Part shown: piece by piece, positions 23,921 through 35,500 of the stretch
How positions within the stretch are numbered: position 1 is the stretch's first letter
Layout: every line of letters begins with the position of its first letter
Source: Talinum fruticosum
Lineage: Eukaryota; Streptophyta; Magnoliopsida; Caryophyllales; Talinaceae
Length of the DNA: 64,000 nucleotides
Assembly (NCBI GenBank): GCA_021018815.1
Contig: JAITYX010000003.1
Location: 5,628,501-5,692,500 of the forward strand
Direction: 5' to 3'
Position numbers and translations under genes: made by a program
Notes under the pieces: model-generated
The model's input: only the letters and a program-made list of their open reading frames with translations
Database searches by the model: none
What the model was told of the DNA's origin: nothing

Positions 23921-24377
23921 CGACCATATTTTACATATTAATAACGATGATTTTTGTAACCCATCGTCTAGCGATAATTTTTCCGAGTAAAATCGGACGA
24001 CGAAAATGCACTTTTATCGTTATTAGTATTATTTAACGATAGATTTTATATATGGTCGTTAATACGTGGTCGTTACAAACCTTTTTCTAGTGGTGACACC
24101 GGAAGACGAAATCAACCATTTCCGGACATGGCTTAGACACCATGTCGGGGTTCTTTGTTTTCGAATCCGGTAGACTTCAACTTTGTGTCAAACGGTTGTT
24201 TCCACCCTAAATTTCAATCATAACAAGAGGGATGAACCACTTTTTGGGCCAAAAACCACCACACAATGTTCACTTCTTAATGGATCCTTTTATGATCGAC
24301 TCGGACTAGCCGTTGCAATGGCTATTGAAGCTCACCGATCCGGACCAAACCACAACGGTCATTGTGCCCTCGTTATG

Positions 24378-24387
24378 TATAAATAGA
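24378..24387 (+). promoter_or_regulatory. LTR TATA box (element A 3' LTR)
   Basis: TATAAATAGA followed by AGCCAC, in the same position as in LTR D (29573). Confidence 0.6.
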
Positions 24388-24938
24388 AGCCACTCCACAA
24401 GACTTGAAGATTGCTGAAGACATTGCTTAACACTTACTAAATCTTCAGCTTACAACTCCAATTCTGTAATTCTTACTTTCCGAGTTGTAAAGAAAGTCTT
24501 ATAATCACTTCTACTCCTTCTACTTTCTTTCTAAATCCCTTGACCGAGTTGTAAGGGTTCAATTAGCTCTGCTGTCCCCGATTGTATAGGTTATCTCGGT
24601 TAGGAAGTATTAGATCGAGATAAGGGAACTTCTAAGTCTAGGAAAACGTGTAAGGGAATTGTCCGAGGGAGCAATTCCGTAAAGAATCGGTCCTTGTAAT
24701 TGTGGATTCAATTAGTGGATTTGACTTGCTCGTTTGAACTAACACTGTCCATGGTTTTCTCGCCCCATGAGGGTTTCTATATACTTCTTTGTGCCTTTTA
24801 TTTTATGAGTCCAATATAGACTCGGAATCTGTTTCTAAGTTAGTTTTGTGGAAAACAGTTTGTAATTTCTGAAAAATCTTCCATCATCCTATTCATCCCC
24901 CTCTAGGGTGATTTAATCTCTCCAAGAGCAAACTTTCA

Positions 24939-26193
24939 CAACAAACGAAAGTGAAAAATAAAAGCGAGAAATAAAAATTACATTGGGCGGGATGGAAAAA
25001 TAAAATGATACAATTTTTATCCGTGGTAAGAAAATTAAATACAATTATAAACAACAAATTCGAAATGATGAAGCACGCCCTTAGGTTAACCCTTGGACTT
25101 GAATCACGAACAGATTTTGGTAACATAACCGTAAGACATTGGTGCGAAAAAGAGGCAAAATAAAAGACCTTTTTGAGGGTTTAGAAAAGGAGTTTGGGGT
25201 GCTAGTGAGTGAGAGTGGTGAGAAGAGAGTGTAGGAGAGAGAATTCAGCATAAATGGGAGTTTTTGAGTTGAAATTGGTGTCAAATGTGAGGGCGAAGCC
25301 CCTATTTATAGAAATTTTTAGGGTTCAAAACCCTAAAAATGGCCTCCAGCCGCTGGTTATTGAATAGAACCAAATCCGAAATTGCCGGAATTAGATAAAG
25401 AATAAGCCAGGGAGTTCAACTAATCAAAACAACGCAACTCATAGGATTATGGGGTTCGGCGCCAAACCTAGAACAACGTCGTTTGGATGTTTAGGAGCGC
25501 GTGCCGGGCTCGACAATTGAAAAAGAAAAACGTTACGTTTTGAACAGCTGGGAGGTCCGACACTTGTTTGACTTCAGGTTTGGGAGTCCGAACCTGGCTT
25601 GGGTCGATCGTAGCATTGGTTTGTTGGTCGGCCTAATCTCAAAAAACTGATTTAGGCTGTTTTGTGCTACGTTTGGCCTTTTGTGTACTAAATTAGCTTC
25701 TATCACGTTGTTTTAGTTCAATCGTAACCTAAACTTACAAACAAAACTAGATTTTCATCGGGACTCACAAAAATAAATAAAATAAATAAAAGGATAAGGT
25801 CGACACATTTTGAGTACCATCCCAACCATTAGCGTTTCACCTTTTGTTGTACAAATCTGGCCATAATTACTCTTACTACTCGTTCACGCCTCAAAGCAAG
25901 CATGAAGGCCTTTTAATAGCATTGATGTCCACCACTAGGAGATAATTTTCACCAACTCCAGTCCTCTAGATTTTCATAATTTTTTAATTAATATAATTTG
26001 TCAGATCTTCATATTTCTGATTTTTTAATTTTAATATGATATCATTTTGTTTAGTTATTCACCAAAGAATACTGAAGAAGTCAATCTCATCAACCACTAT
26101 AGGTAAATTGGTAGTATGATTGTGATATTAAGTGTCAATATTAAGTAATATTACTATCAATTTTATTATTATTAATACTAATAATAATAAAAA

Positions 26194-26262
<69 letters not shown>

Positions 26263-26470
26263 TCATGTCCTTTTTATTATGTCAACATTTTAGGTTTACA
26301 TGCTAACCCAAACATTAATTTAACCAAATATGTTTTCCGTAAATAACTAGTTAAACACTATCCGATTACTCGTTAAAATATATCAGTTATATCAACTACC
26401 TAAATAACTATCAACTAATTAAATAATTATCCGCTATACAACTAACTAATTTTACCGAATATAGTGTAAG
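24939..26470. other. AT-rich intergenic DNA
   Basis: No supported gene. A TATA-like CTATTTATAG at about 25301 follows GGGCGAAGCCC, an arrangement seen in some plant LTRs, but no LTR ends are found. 26290-26470 resembles, in opposite orientation, the middle of the MITE at 50454-50963 (ttgatagttatttaggtagttgata-type text). Confidence 0.4.
26193..26261. repeat. (TTA)n microsatellite
   Basis: About 22 consecutive ATT/TTA units, with further broken units before it. Confidence 0.95.
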
Positions 26471-26990
26471 ACATTTTTTGAGAGGGTTGTTCCAACTCTT
26501 AGAGGTTGAGCCATTTGGAGTAATATTTGCGGGTGTTCGGGAAATAATGCCATGAGACGGGACAAAACTACATGGCATGTAAGCCGGAGCTACTAGTTTA
26601 TTCCCTAGTTTTTGAACTTATAACGACTTCCACCGATGGGGAACGAAGCAAATGTCCTCGATCCATTGCTCTTGACTCTTAACGATCTTGTCCTACGAAA
26701 TCATATTCTCAAGTATGTTGTGAACTTCCCCATACATCTTAAGGAATCGGGAATCCCATCAACTGCGGCAATCTTGTGATGATGAGAAACAACTTTCGAG
26801 ACAGTTGCTTAAGAGTATCAATAGAACGGGTGTCCGAGTTTTCTATGATCTTACCATACCACCGGTGAGAGACTTAGAGGGTTCAAACTCTGCAGCCATG
26901 AGTTGTTTCCTCCCTTTGGATTGAATGTCGACCACCTCTTTACGATCTGCTGGGTTTGAAAGGAAGCTAACTTGTATCCTCCCTCTTCAA
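26470..26990 (-). pseudogene. Unidentified coding-like remnant
   Basis: Less AT-rich than its surroundings. On the minus strand one frame reads SNPADRKEVVDIQSKGRKQL then MAAEFEPSKSLTGG, and after shifts MYGEVHNILENMIS and QEQWIEDICF. The composition looks like real former protein but I cannot name the family. It carries several stops. Confidence 0.35.
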
Positions 26991-27396
26991 CTCTCTTCCT
27001 ATTTACTGATTTAATAAACTACAAAAATTAAATGAAATATTAAAATTTCAACTTAATATTAAGGTTTATTAAATGGCCGAACTAGGGTAGGGTGGTAATT
27101 GAGTTGAGCTAAGCTCGAGCTGGTGAGGGTCAAGCTCCGGTGAGTAAGTGTTGAGAAAATACCGCAAGCGCATGGCGTAGTTGTAGTTAACAACCGACGA
27201 GTATGAGTCGTGTCCTAGAGTAACTTGCTTTAAAGTATTAAAATCCACTTAAAAACTCTAATTTAAGCAAAACTCGGTTCGACAAAGGTCTGTTTGATAA
27301 CTTCAACTAATTACTAAATAATGATTCGAGAAACCGAATGATAAAAAGTTTTAAAGTGGGATTAATCACACTATTATGGCCCGTTCCATTTAACCG

Positions 27397-27506
27397 TAAG
27401 GAGTTGTAAGGCTGTAAGGAGTTGTAAGGAAAGTTGTAAGGAGTTATAACCAGTTGTAAGGAAAGTTGTAAGGAGTTATAACCAGTTGTAACAAGTTGTA
27501 AGGAAA
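27397..27506. repeat. Left GTTGTAAGGA repeat cluster
   Basis: A degenerate short tandem of (aa)gttgtaaggagttataaccagttgtaagg units. The counterpart lies at 30613-30766. Confidence 0.75.
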
Positions 27507-28636
27507 TGTTGTATATGACGTATATGATAAAAATGTTAAATGTGTTCATATTTGTATAATTTTTTTTGATGAATTGAACATAAAATACTAAATTTATAAA
27601 TTTGCAATGCGAATTATTTTATATTTGCAATGTTAAATGTTATGTGCATTATTCATAAAAGGTTATATTTGTATTGATTGATAAGGGAAAAAATATTAAA
27701 AACTATAATACTATCCGAATTTTATTTGATTAAAAAATAGGGTATTAAAATTGTTAAAAACCCTAATATTATCCAAATGTTAAAAATCATAATATTTGAA
27801 TTAAATATATTTATAATTTTAATTGTTGAACCCAATTAAAATTGCATAATGAATGAAATAATTTAGGTTCGTATTTTTAGATAAAATAAAAATTACATTA
27901 AAGGTAAGGTCATTTTTAAAACTTTGAGTAGCGAGTAGTGAAGGCATTTATGTCCTTTACCTCAACTCTCAACTATCCATCCTACCTCTATCCTCTTCGT
28001 TCCTTGTTCACAACATCCCCGAGTAGGCATCGTCTCTCTCTATCTCTCTCCACAGCACCATATCTGGCCATCTTCATCTCCTTCATTAAAATAGTCACTT
28101 TACAACCAAGTGAGGTTGTCGCCGACGGGAGGAGTCGTCGAAGCTCCACATACATGTTAGGGATCTGCTATGAGGTATGTGAATTTCGACTTCTATTATT
28201 TCTCTCTACCTTCACTACTCACTATACTCAACCCTTCTCTTTGCCTCGGACATTGTTCTCTTCATGGTTGCAGTACTATGAGGGCGTCGAGCAGTGACAA
28301 CAACCGGCAGTGAAAGTTACCTGCAGGTGAGTACGTCGCTCGTGAGGAATGCAAGCCGCTCCGCCTATGGAGTATCATGCCCCGATCGTGAAAGAAGTCA
28401 TTGGAGGTTGCCATAGTGAAACTACCCATCCCGCCTCTATCTTCATATGGGACTACACGAACAACTTCAAATTATTGTTACCACTTGTACACTCTACAAT
28501 TTTATTCATTTGCATTAAAAAAATAACAATATGCATCAGAGCCAAATGTTGCCTAACCACCTGAAGTTGAGTTGTTTGATGATAGCAACAAACATGAAAT
28601 GGATCAACTTAGGGATGAAATAACTCAAATGAGTTC

Positions 28637-30241
28637 TGAAAACTCGGACTTTAAACTTACACATTTCGAGTTCCATCGAGGAATCGGGTATAAGACTTCA
28701 TCTCTTATAGGGTTTTGATTTCAAGTCATTCCATGTGCCTTAGAAACTTTTCCGAATGATATATCATTTTCTCTTAGTGTTATAGAAACGATTATATATG
28801 TTTACGCGTGACTCGACCGACTCGGAAAGCATACTTGTACTTACCACTTCACACTCGGTTCGAGTCACTCAACACTCGGATATTTCGCATGTTCAAACAC
28901 TCTGTTTCTCGAGCATAAAACTCAGTGTCCGACTTCATGTTCCAGGAATTACATTGTTACTTTACTATTCCAAGTCGAGCATATTTAGTTTGAACTTTGT
29001 TTAGTCTAGATCAAGTTTATTTGTTTTGATCTTCCTCTTTGACTTGATTATCTTCTAGATCGACTAAGATGGAATTTTGAGTATCATGGATATTAGACTC
29101 GAAAATTCCATTCCTTTTCTAACACGGATAATTAGTCACTTAATTATCTTAACTATATTATTATCTCGTGTCTAATCTTGGACCAAAGTATTTTATACTT
29201 TGAGAACCAAATTGATTGACTTTTGTAGGTTATTCAAACGAGGCTATCCTAATTTTGAATTGCAAAAGTAACCGGCTTCAAAACGTCAAATCACCAGCGA
29301 GACAAGGCTTTTTCCACCTCGACCTAGCCCCGGACATCGTGTCGGGGTTGTCTATTTCCAAAATTGGAAATCTGCAACACTAAACTCAACGGTGGTTTCC
29401 ACCATTCTTCAAGACACCACCAGTGGTTTTGGGACTTCCAAAGGAGTCAAGAGTCGTTGCCCAACGTTCATATCTCAATGGATATTTTCTAAGTGACTCA
29501 AAAATTCATTACAACGGTCACAATGGACTTCTAGTCGGAAGATGGACACAACGGCTGAGCTGCTTGGTCATCTATAAATAGAAGCCATCCTTCAAGACAA
29601 GGAGATTGCTGAACCAATCACTAATACACATGCTTGAGCTAAAATCATTGTATTCATTCTCAATCTTCTACTTACAACTCCAATTCCGTATTTATTATTT
29701 CTCCGAGTTGTAAGGTCTTGTACTCGATTACAAACAATCTCTTTCTTACTCTCTAAGTAAGGTCCCTTGGTGAGCTGTAAGGGTTAACTCAGCTCAGCTT
29801 GTCCCTAACTGTAAGGGTGATCTCGGTTAGGAAGTAATAGATCGGATAAAGGAATTTCGAGTATAGGAAAAACTTGTAAGGAGTTGTCTAAGAGAGCAAC
29901 TCGGGTTGAGTCGATCTATCGAATTTTGTGGACTCAAAATAGTGGATTTGACTTCGTGCTAGGATTAGCACGGTCCATGGTTTTCTGCCCCAGGAGGGTT
30001 TTCACGTACTTTCGAGTTATTACTTTTCTTAGTGCATTCTAGACTCGAGCAGTTTCAAAGTTACGTGTAATCTGTTTCTTCACTCTTCACTCGAATTCCG
30101 AGTTAGCAATTTTCCGAGTTCATCCTTGCCTCTCGTTCACCTCGAGATTCATATCTATTTTAAATTTCAAGCAAATCCCATCATCACCCTATTCACCCCC
30201 CTTCTCTAGGGTGACTTAGCCTCTCTAAGACCAAACCTTCA
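28637..30241 (+). repeat. Solo LTR D
   Basis: A 1605-bp plus-oriented LTR of the SIRE-like family, starting TGAAAACTCGGACTTT and ending CCAAACCTTCA. A perfect 5-bp duplication AGTTC lies at 28632-28636 and 30242-30246. No internal sequence is attached. It is uninterrupted, so it is a good reference for the family. Confidence 0.95.
29573..29582 (+). promoter_or_regulatory. LTR TATA box (solo LTR D)
   Basis: TATAAATAGA in an intact solo LTR; it could act as a promoter towards 30242 and beyond. Confidence 0.6.
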
Positions 30242-30612
30242 AGTTCTTCGAATTGAGTTTGACTGACCTATGACTTAAACTTCATTGAAATGTTTGTAAT
30301 ATTTTCATGATAAATGAAATTGATGGTACTTTTTTTTTTGTAATTTCTCGAATTTATTTGTTTAATTTATTTGTCAATTTCTTAAGATATAAATTTAAAT
30401 TAATGTGTCCATGAGTATTAATTATTAAAATCCACACGTACCTACCGAAACTTGATATACCCGAGATTTCATGACATATACGTACCTACCCAAAACCTAA
30501 TATACCCGATATACCCTTAGCTTATATAAAAATTCACCTAACAAAAAGTTTTTATTAATGATAGAAAAATAAATTCACAACAAAAATAAATTCACAGCTA
30601 CAAAATAATATG

Positions 30613-30766
30613 TAGCTAGAAGGAGCTTTAAGAAACTGTAAGGAGTTATAAGAAATTGTAAGGAACCGTAAGGGGATGTGAGGAACTGTAAGGAGATGTG
30701 GGAAGTTGTAAGGAGTTGTAGGAAGTTGTAACAAGTTATAAGAAGTTGTAAGGCTGTAAGCTAAAG
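30613..30766. repeat. Right GTAAGGAG repeat cluster
   Basis: Repeated gtaaggagttgtagg / gtaaggagatgtggg units just inside the right end of the putative DNA element. Confidence 0.75.
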
Positions 30767-31504
30767 CTAAGTGGAATAAGAACTATACTTGAAATCAAAA
30801 TCAAATTTCGTTTGAAGTTTTTCTATGCTTACGATTTAGAAGGATAAAATGCCAATCAAGCTTATCTCTGCCGACTTTCGAAGGTCAAAGACTAATTTTG
30901 TTTATTTTAATAACCTGTTTCTAAGGGATTAATAAGGAACAAAATTACAGGATACGCGTCTCAAAAGCCTCGATTTAAAACCTTAATTATTTTCATATCA
31001 AAGTCTTAAACGTTCACAACGTTACTCTAGGAAAGGATTCCTTCTTTCAATGCTCACAAAACCCAAATAAGATTAGATGATTTCTCTTTCGAAACTTTCA
31101 TCAAATGTGTGGCGAGCAAAGCGAATTCTAAATAAACAATAGCATAGAACAACTTAATTGGATATTTAACTCTTGATTAACAAGACATAATGGGGATTAA
31201 TTCCAATCTAAGTAGGAAATCTAGCCTCTAAACATCACGCTAAACAACTTGTAAACTTCAATGAAAACAGGACATGAGAAATATTGAGAAACTACGAAGA
31301 ATAAGCAAAAAGCAAAAATTGTAATTACTGAATAGAAATTTGATGTGATTAAATTGAAAGTAGTCTTGCCATTTATAATGATTCTTCAAAAGCTCTTGAG
31401 TGCTTTTTAAAGGTTCTAATACGAAAATCATGACCAAAACTAGAATGCATAAAGATATCCCGAAAATAAAATCTAAAAACTAATTAAAAGTCATGAAAAC
31501 TAGA

Positions 31505-31720
31505 AGTTAAATGACCGTGCAGCTTTCCACGGCCAATCGTACAAAAATTCCTAGACTTTACGCCTCCTTTTAGCGGTTCTACATGGTCGTGCGGTGTTCC
31601 GCATGGTTGACCATGCACGACATCAACTTTTGCAACTTCTTACACGATCATGCAAGTTCTGCATGTTTAATCGTGCGTCCTTCCCGGATTTCTACTTTTT
31701 TCCTCGAAGCTCCGCACTAT
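31505..31720. repeat. Degenerate tandem of a CGTGCAG-rich motif
   Basis: Three or four imperfect units of about 70 bp with accgtgcagctttccacgg, gtcgtgcggtgttccgcatgg and atcatgcaagttctgcatg. Each is itself a weak inverted repeat. It lies within the old LTR-like repeat. Confidence 0.55.
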
Positions 31721-31933
31721 GCACCTTTGCACGGGCGCCGTGCGACTTGACTTGGTGAGTTTTAAGCTTTTTCTTGCTTCCTTTTAGGCTTGAACCATCC
31801 TTTTCATTTTCTTTCATCAAATTTGCCTCGAATCTCCCTTATTATACAATCAATTCCAAACATATATCCTCGAAAACAATCATGAATTTGAGTGAAATAT
31901 TGTCATAAAAAGTGGCAAATACGAGGTTTAACA

Positions 31934-32550
31934 AGATAGGTATGCGATCTGCTCAAGTTTGACTCAAAGCTTGTCGAGTCCGTAAAGTTTCGCTCGAGTT
32001 TGGGCTAAGATGCGCATTGCTCGATAAGATATGCTATTCGTTTGTGTGTTTACTGTTCAAAATATTTCCTAATTCAATGCTAAATCAAATTTAAATCCTC
32101 AATATTTATGTTGAATTCAAGAAATTAGTATTTAAATTTATTAATCCATCATAATGATAATTTCATCCTCTCCTATCTTGATATAAGTGATTAATAAAAA
32201 AATGAACCAATTGAGCCAAAATAAGTTGAGCCTTGACCAAGCCGAATCCGAAGGTTCAACAAACTGGCTCAATTTTGTTAGAGCCTTAGACCCAGCCAAT
32301 AAGCCTGAGTGACGAGTCCCGAGCCCCAGCCCATCAGTTTAGAAAGAAGGAAGAGGAAAAGAAGTGTATCTAATGTGGGACTCGTTAGTCATGCCCATAA
32401 ACCCCGTAACCCTTTGTTTGAGGTTAAACAACTAGCCACCCAAAAGCTCAATATCTGACCGAACATCTAAAACCAAACATTAGTTACGCAAACAAAACTG
32501 TGAATTTGGCAGAGACTTTCTTTGGAGTAGCAGCACGAGGGGGCTCGAGA
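31934..32550. other. Region upstream of Abitram gene
   Basis: AT-rich to about 32330, then a mixed region up to the ATG. I see no clear TATA box. The in-frame GTG at 32500 is not used as a start because the ATG at 32551 fits eukaryotic initiation. Confidence 0.4.
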
Positions 32551-35500
32551 ATGACTGATGCAGTGAGAGCAGAAGATGACGGCCGCCATTCTCTCTCCAA
32601 GGACAAACTCGGAAAGGAAGTACAAGCGGAGAATGAACAAGAAGATGAATTGCGGAGACTCCTCTTCCCTGATGATGTTTCCACTCTCCCTCTCTCTCCG
32701 CCCTCTGTCGTCGAGACCAATTTCGTCCGCTACTACGCCCCTGGTCACCTTCTTCTCTCTTTCTCTTTCTCTCTACTTTTACTCAAGATCGAGCTCCGTT
32801 TTTGATACCTGATAGGTCATTGGAATTTCGCTTGAATTCAGATTTCATGAAGCCTGGGCACGATCAGTTTGTGTATCGTCATGCTAATGGGTATGCTCTC
32901 TCTTCCTTTCTATTGCGATTGAGGCATTTGGATTCGATCGGCATCAATTAAAGCCATTCTTTGGCTGATCGTTGTCTCAAGGATTAGATTTGGTTTTCAG
33001 CTGAATTGGGTTTCATTGTGTGATTTTGTGGGGAAAAAGTTTGTGTGTGATTGGGCTGGCACCGACTCATGTGGCTCTTCAGGCTGAAGATGGGGTTACC
33101 TCCGTAGATTTTAACGTTGGCAAGTCAGACCGCAGTGAAGTCAAGGTCACCGGCAAGCGCAAGAGGGTAATTCAATTTTCTCATCCTTTTCTAGTTCATA
33201 CCCAATTTCAGAACTTCAAAGCTAAGGAGAATAGCGAGATATCATTTAGAAATTGATTCAAATTTATGGTTACATTTGGTCGAGTGCAATGCAATGTGAT
33301 CAATGGAAGAAAATTGATTGAAATTTTACTACTACATTGCTTGCATTACATCCTATTAAACATGACATAAGTTCTTTCAAGTGGAGAATCATTGTCACTT
33401 ACATGATGATCATGTTAAGCTAATGTGGTGCATTGCTTGGGACATAAGTTATTCTTGGGTACAAAAGAAATGTTGTACCAATTAAAGACATGTTTCTTAA
33501 AAGGAATTATGGTTCTTCTATCTCAAAGTATTGCTTGAGCAGTTAATTTTGGAACTCCATTATGGTGTGCTCATTACATAAAAATGGTAAGTTTAGGTAT
33601 GTCCATCAAATCTTTGGGTCAAATACGTGCAAAACCCTGAAATGGCACTCCCCTGTTTTAGGGAAAAGTCAAATGTGTTCTGCCAAATTGCAATTGAAAT
33701 TCATAACTTATAAACTTTTGTTTGGCTTCCACGGGTAGTCTGTCTTGTTAGACAAGTCATTGGTGATGAACCAGTATACATGGATGACTTGAAGGGATAC
33801 ATCTCTTTGGTTACTGTGCTTTTCATGCCCCGTGGTGAATGTTTGGAGTGGCATGTGCGAAATGGTGTATTTTCTAACTGATGAAAGATATACCTTTAAA
33901 TGGGATGTTGATGGCAAATGTAGACAGGTCTGAACTCAACATGATTATAGGAACTCAATTGCAAAGCAGAAGGGAAACATGTATTTTAAGAAATGATCCT
34001 GCTGCCTTAAGCTCCTTTGCACTCAACTGGATTGATGTTAAGCACTAATATCCAAACTTGATATGCACAAAGTGGACTTTAGATTTTAAGGGGCCTTTTT
34101 TTGGTTAATCTTAATGAGCACAGTCAGGTACATATGTTTTATGTGCATGCTTGAATTCATTGATTTCTGTTGGCTTTGTTGGCAGTATATACAATGAGTA
34201 GATGAATCTGGAAACGAGATGATGGGAAAGGAAAAAATGGATATATACAGTTGTATTATGCTTGTTTCTGTGTAGGATTTAGTTCTAACTCAAGGGTGTT
34301 TTTCGCAGAATGCACAACACTTCCAACCGAATAGTATTTTGTGCAATGTTCATAGTGGTAGTGCTACATATACTGTGAGGTAAAATTCTTGTCACCAATT
34401 GTATATGCTCTGTTTGATATCTACCCTTGTTTTCTTCAATATTAAGCTTAGAGTTCCTTGAGCAGGTGTTGTATTAAAGGGTCATTACTTGAAGTCAACT
34501 ACAGACTAATCCAGAATCCAGGACTGCTTGATACATCGGTGAGAACAATTTTAATTTGTTTGGCTATAATGCTTTTATATTGTTCTTTTTTTGTTGAATC
34601 TATGTAATATATGACGTAGGAGTTCATCGTCTTTCACTTTTTTAATCTATTTATGTCCTAATGTCCTCATCTGATGTGCGTATTTGATGCCTTTCCAGTC
34701 TAGTGGTGTCTTCTGGTTGCTGTTCCTCAAGCTTCTTCTAATCTTGGGGCATGTTATGAATTCCTATTACCACTTTTATATATGAGGTCTTCAACATTAT
34801 TGAAAGGTTTTATTAGAGTGATGAGCCCAAATTGAGAAATATGTGTTGCATATTTTCTTTAAGTTCTGTCAAGGGGACAGCGTCCTAACACAATGGCCAG
34901 TGTTCCTAGCCTTGTGAAACTCTTTTTCTGTGTTTTCATTTTTTCAAAATTAAACTTAAGCTACATTATCAAACATACAATTTTGGCTGTAAATACCGAG
35001 GACAAATTTGTTTCATGGCCTTCTTAAGCGAAATTTCACCTCACCATTGACGCTAGCATATTTGGCCTGTTCATGTGATCTCATTTGTTTTCCGGTGAAT
35101 GTAATGAAAAGAGAATGATGTCAAGATGCTAATTTCGTTCTTTTGAAGTAAATAATAATAATAATGAAAAAAATGAAAAACTATTTTACTTTTGTGACAC
35201 GGTGCTATTTTCCATCTGACTGCCTGGTTGAAGACCAGCTGCATTTTGCTGCTAATGCATCCCAGAAGCTGCGCACAAAATTGTATCTGTGACCAGATCC
35301 AGCAACACTTTAAACTCGTTTTGGGTATTGTTTTTTACAAATTAATGATTTGGCCAAAATGCTTTTGTATGTATTTGTCCGAAGTCTAAACTAATTAAAT
35401 TGAATCTGGTGAAACTTTATTAAACTTGGTTAGTGACCACCATGATAGTTGAGAGTGCTATACAGTACTTTGTACCGTTCTCATAATAATTGTAGCTTTT

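Larger units (their letters stand above)
18589..24095 (-). mobile_element. CACTA-2, gene-carrying CACTA element
   Basis: A 5507-bp element with ends CACTACTAGAAAAAGGTTT and AAACCTTTTTCTAGTGGTG (one mismatch over 19 bases). A 3-bp duplication ACA lies at 18586-18588 and 24096-24098. Subterminal repeats of the type AACGATGA / GGTCGTTA fill 18605-18960 and 23920-24080, a different motif from CACTA-1. No transposase domain is seen. Instead it carries most of a host DHHC palmitoyltransferase gene (20290-22127), so it is a non-autonomous, Pack-CACTA-like element. Confidence 0.92.
2811..24938 (+). mobile_element. SIRE-like Copia element A (nested, 5' LTR outside window)
   Basis: This is a plus-strand long-LTR Copia element. 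In order it has gag (2837-4067 continuing at 13830), protease (about 14440), the end of reverse transcriptase with RNase H (14664-15420), an env-like region (about 15978-17520), a polypurine tract (17990-18003) and a 3' LTR (18004-24938). Its body is split by solo LTR C with CACTA-1, and its 3' LTR is split by CACTA-2. Its 5' LTR and primer site are missing here because element B is inserted at 2811. Integrase and most of reverse transcriptase are deleted, so it is non-autonomous. Lineage assignment rests on the long LTR and extra 3' region. Confidence 0.85.
18004..24938 (+). repeat. 3' LTR of element A, split by CACTA-2
   Basis: It begins TGAAGACTCGGGTATAAG at 18004 and ends CAAACTTTCA at 24938. 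CACTA-2 occupies 18589-24095; the LTR pieces total about 1.43 kb. The end is CTTTCA rather than CCTTCA, one substitution from the family consensus. The body aligns with LTR D throughout. Confidence 0.9.
27379..30784. mobile_element. Putative DNA element hosting solo LTR D
   Basis: It interrupts the LTR-like repeat. The ends GCCCGTTCCATTTAAC (left) and, on the other strand, TCTTATTCCACTTAGC (right) form an imperfect TIR. Subterminal GTTGTAAGG repeats lie inside both ends. Flanks share only ACTAT, so the superfamily is unresolved (MULE or hAT possible). Without LTR D it is about 1.8 kb. Two plus-strand frames (27938-28297, 28349-28564) have no recognisable domain. Confidence 0.45.
27149..31933 (+). 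repeat. Older LTR-like repeat, interrupted
   Basis: It starts TGTTGAGAAAATACCGCAAG at 27149 and appears to end GAGGTTTAACA at 31933 (TG...CA with TGTT/AACA). The ATACCGCAAGcGCA start is common in plant LTRs. Its text is broken at about 27378 and resumes at about 30785. No matching target duplication is seen (GTAAG and AGATA), so the borders are uncertain. 30790-31930 holds no gene. Confidence 0.5.

Noticed and set aside
26193..26261. TTA repeats as a CRISPR-like array
   Set aside because: These are simple trinucleotide repeats in a plant nuclear genome; there are no spacers. No CRISPR arrays are present.
27938..28564. Two plus-strand frames as a possible transposase or captured gene
   Set aside because: I could not recognise any domain; serine- and threonine-rich text could be chance.
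32467..32748. Minus-strand frames of 78-93 residues over Abitram exon 1
   Set aside because: Antisense shadows of exon 1, with no domain and no start context.
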